A stretch of DNA of 21,779 nt, from NCBI GenBank assembly GCA_026394095.1, contig JAPKYY010000138.1, positions 1 through 21,779 on the forward strand, in the 5' to 3' direction. The notes under the pieces are model-generated. The model was not told where the DNA came from, did no database searches, and saw nothing but the letters and a program-made list of their open reading frames with translations. The stretch comes from Acidobacteriota bacterium (GTDB lineage Bacteria > Acidobacteriota > Terriglobia > Bryobacterales > Bryobacteraceae). A program made the translations under genes and the position numbers. Within the stretch, counting starts at the first letter, position 1. Each line of letters opens with the position of its first letter. Below, in pieces: positions 20,212 to 21,779 of the stretch.

Positions 20212-21779
20212 TCTCGGCCTCAATCGCTTCCAGCTCTTTAGCCGCATCCACAAATTTGCCCTGCCCCATCAGCTCTTTGTAGTGCTTGAGGCGTGTCCGA
20301 ACTTTCTCCACGCGTGGATCGGTGATCGTTCGAGTCTGAACGGGAGCCGCGCCGGCGACAGGCGCTGTAGCTGCACTCACGGCAGCCTCAACGATCCCAC
20401 CACCCAATTGCGACAGTGCCTCGGCGTAGGTATTTCCATATCCGATCAAGCTGCCTAGCCCAACAGCGACTTTTTTGAGTTCCGGCATCGGAGCATTGCT
20501 GGCCTGAATGTAAATCGGCTCAACATATAGGAACTGTTCACCCATCGGCAATACCAGCATCTGTCCCTTGATCACCTTGCTGCCCTGCTGATTCCAAAGC
20601 GTCAGGTCTTTGGAGATCGTCTGATCCTGATTGATCCTCGCTGCGATCTGCATGGGCCCATAGATCAGCTCTTGCTTGGACAGCCGCAACACCTCAAGCT
20701 CGCCCAGACGCGTGCCGTCACACCGGGCAGCCATCAAGCCGATCAGGTTCTGTTTGTTGCGCGGCGTAAAGGTTGTTAGCAACAGAAACTCCGGTTTAGT
20801 CTCACCCGGCAGGGTCGCCATCAGATAGGTTGGCTTGACTGAATCGGTTTGCCCGTCCATGCCGTCGGAAGTCTTGGCCAGATCCCAGGGGTCTTCGCGG
20901 TTGTAGAAGGATTCCGGATTCTTCATATGGTAGGTGCGGTACATCTCGGCCTGCACACGGAAAAGCGTCTCCGGGTACCGTGCATGTTCTCTCAGATCAG
21001 CCGGCATTTCGGCCTTGTCACGAAACAGCTTCGGGAAAATCTTCCGGTAAGACGCAAGAACTGGATCCGCTTCATCCCAGGCATAGAGCGTCGTTGCTCC
21101 GTCATAGGCGTCGACTGTGGCTTTGACGCTGTTACGCATGTAGTTCACGCGGCCAAACGAAGTTGCAACAGACCTCGAATACGGATGCATCGAGTGCACC
21201 GTGTAGCCATCAATCATCCAAACCAGCTTGCCGTCCTTGGCCACTACCATGTAGGGGTCTTCGTCCCAGACGACAAACTCCGCCAGTTTGTCCACACGAT
21301 CGCTAACCTTGCGATTGATCAGCATCCGCGACTCTGGCGTCAGGTAAGAGGTGAGCATGATATTCCAGTCACCTTCTGCCACTGCTGCAGCAAATCGCAT
21401 CAGCATACCGTCAATCGGAATCCCACCCTGCCCCGAATACTTGCTGTGTACATTCTCGTTGCCGGAAGGGTAGTTAAACTCAGGCTGCGCTGTGCGAACA
21501 AAGACTGGCTCATGCACAGCCTCGCCATAGTAAAGTTCGGGCCGGGTCACTTTCGGCGCATTCGACTTCGCAACCAGTGGTGCATCCTTCAACATCAACT
21601 CGGGCAAGCCATCAGAGGTGATGCGATTTGCTTCGGCCATCACCATGCCATAGCCATGCGTGTAAATGAAATGAGGATTGATCCAGCGGCTCTTGGCATC
21701 CGGCAATTGCCGGACATCCAGTTCGCGCGGGCTTAACAGAACCTGCCGCAGTTGCCCGTCAGCACCGCGGTAACGGTCG
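20201..21779 (-). CDS. UPF0182 family membrane protein (COG1615), N-terminus beyond window
   Basis: The visible part is the last 525 codons of a UPF0182 protein, a large family with about seven N-terminal membrane segments (outside the window) and an extracytoplasmic C-terminal region of unknown function. Seen: NPHFIYTHGYGMVMAEANRI, KVTRPELYYGEAVHEPVFV, GGIPIDGMLMRFAAAVAEGD, NYMRNSVKATVDAYDG, RVQAEMYRTYHMKNPESFYNREDPW (quoted in two overlapping parts), FTPRNKQNLIG and YVEPIYIQA. The end is the usual Ala-rich linker plus a charged helix (YKELMGQGKFVDAAKELEAI). The frame is open to base 21779, so no start is seen. No lesion is visible in this part. Confidence 0.9.
   Translation of the reverse strand, partial: DRYRGADGQLRQVLLSPRELDVRQLPDAKSRWINPHFIYTHGYGMVMAEANRITSDGLPELMLKDAPLVAKSNAPKVTRPELYYGEAVHEPVFVRTAQPEFNYPSGNENVHSKYSGQGGIPIDGMLMRFAAAVAEGDWNIMLTSYLTPESRMLINRKVSDRVDKLAEFVVWDEDPYMVVAKDGKLVWMIDGYTVHSMHPYSRSVATSFGRVNYMRNSVKATVDAYDGATTLYAWDEADPVLASYRKIFPKLFRDKAEMPADLREHARYPETLFRVQAEMYRTYHMKNPESFYNREDPWDLAKTSDGMDGQTDSVKPTYLMATLPGETKPEFLLLTTFTPRNKQNLIGLMAARCDGTRLGELEVLRLSKQELIYGPMQIAARINQDQTISKDLTLWNQQGSKVIKGQMLVLPMGEQFLYVEPIYIQASNAPMPELKKVAVGLGSLIGYGNTYAEALSQLGGGIVEAAVSAATAPVAGAAPVQTRTITDPRVEKVRTRLKHYKELMGQGKFVDAAKELEAIEAEIRQ

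Overview
The window reads as ordinary bacterial chromosome, moderate to high in GC (roughly 57% by eye), from an Acidobacteriota member, most likely near the Bryobacter/Solibacter group. The lineage call rests on a CNA-B/carboxypeptidase-regulatory TonB receptor of the type abundant in that phylum, a one-ring Clp-type ATPase opening with an acidobacterial-looking N-terminus, a UPF0182 protein and the hem operon layout. It is inference from recognised protein families, not from a marker RNA; no rRNA, tRNA, CRISPR array, IS element or phage gene was seen.

Layout. 1-2498 (minus): TonB-dependent receptor, C-terminus off the left edge, with an internal lesion. 2632-4380 (plus): siroheme nitrite/sulfite reductase. 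4385-5581 (minus): single-AAA Clp-like ATPase. 5767-10449 (plus): compact operon ccsA/hemX-like, hemA, hemC, cobA-hemD fusion, GNAT acetyltransferase, with 4-base stop/start overlaps. 10446-11549 (minus): enolase-superfamily dehydratase/epimerase. 11643-13252 (plus): secreted Gly/Asn-repeat protein and a GT2 glycosyltransferase. 13242-15912 (minus): two-gene module of a MoxR-type AAA+ ATPase and a large unrecognised protein. 15973-18987 (plus): argG, a DUF4287/DUF5655 protein, a VapC/PIN remnant and a zinc alcohol dehydrogenase. 19120-20211 (plus): membrane-anchored degenerate GGDEF protein. 20201-21779 (minus): UPF0182 membrane protein, N-terminus off the right edge.

How the genes fit together. 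The hem operon makes tetrapyrrole from glutamyl-tRNA to uroporphyrinogen III, and its CobA domain commits part of that to siroheme, the cofactor of the nitrite/sulfite reductase encoded just upstream. The CcsA/HemX-like membrane protein links the operon to cytochrome c/heme handling.

Most unusual signal. Conserved proteins lose an internal block at single points: the TonB receptor (about 2040), hemA (about 7262), hemC (about 8246) and the DUF5655 protein (about 17754, in frame). A PIN toxin is also reduced to its last third (17876). Flanking sequence is well conserved on both sides, so each looks like a clean deletion of tens to about 120 bases. Because hemA and hemC are normally essential, collapsed assembly gaps are at least as likely as real deletions. 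Other items worth checking are a perfect 10-bp hairpin enclosing the ribosome-binding site and start codon of the DUF5655 gene, the MoxR two-gene module, the SDDEF-type GGDEF domain, and the near-zero or negative spacing of all four convergent gene pairs.
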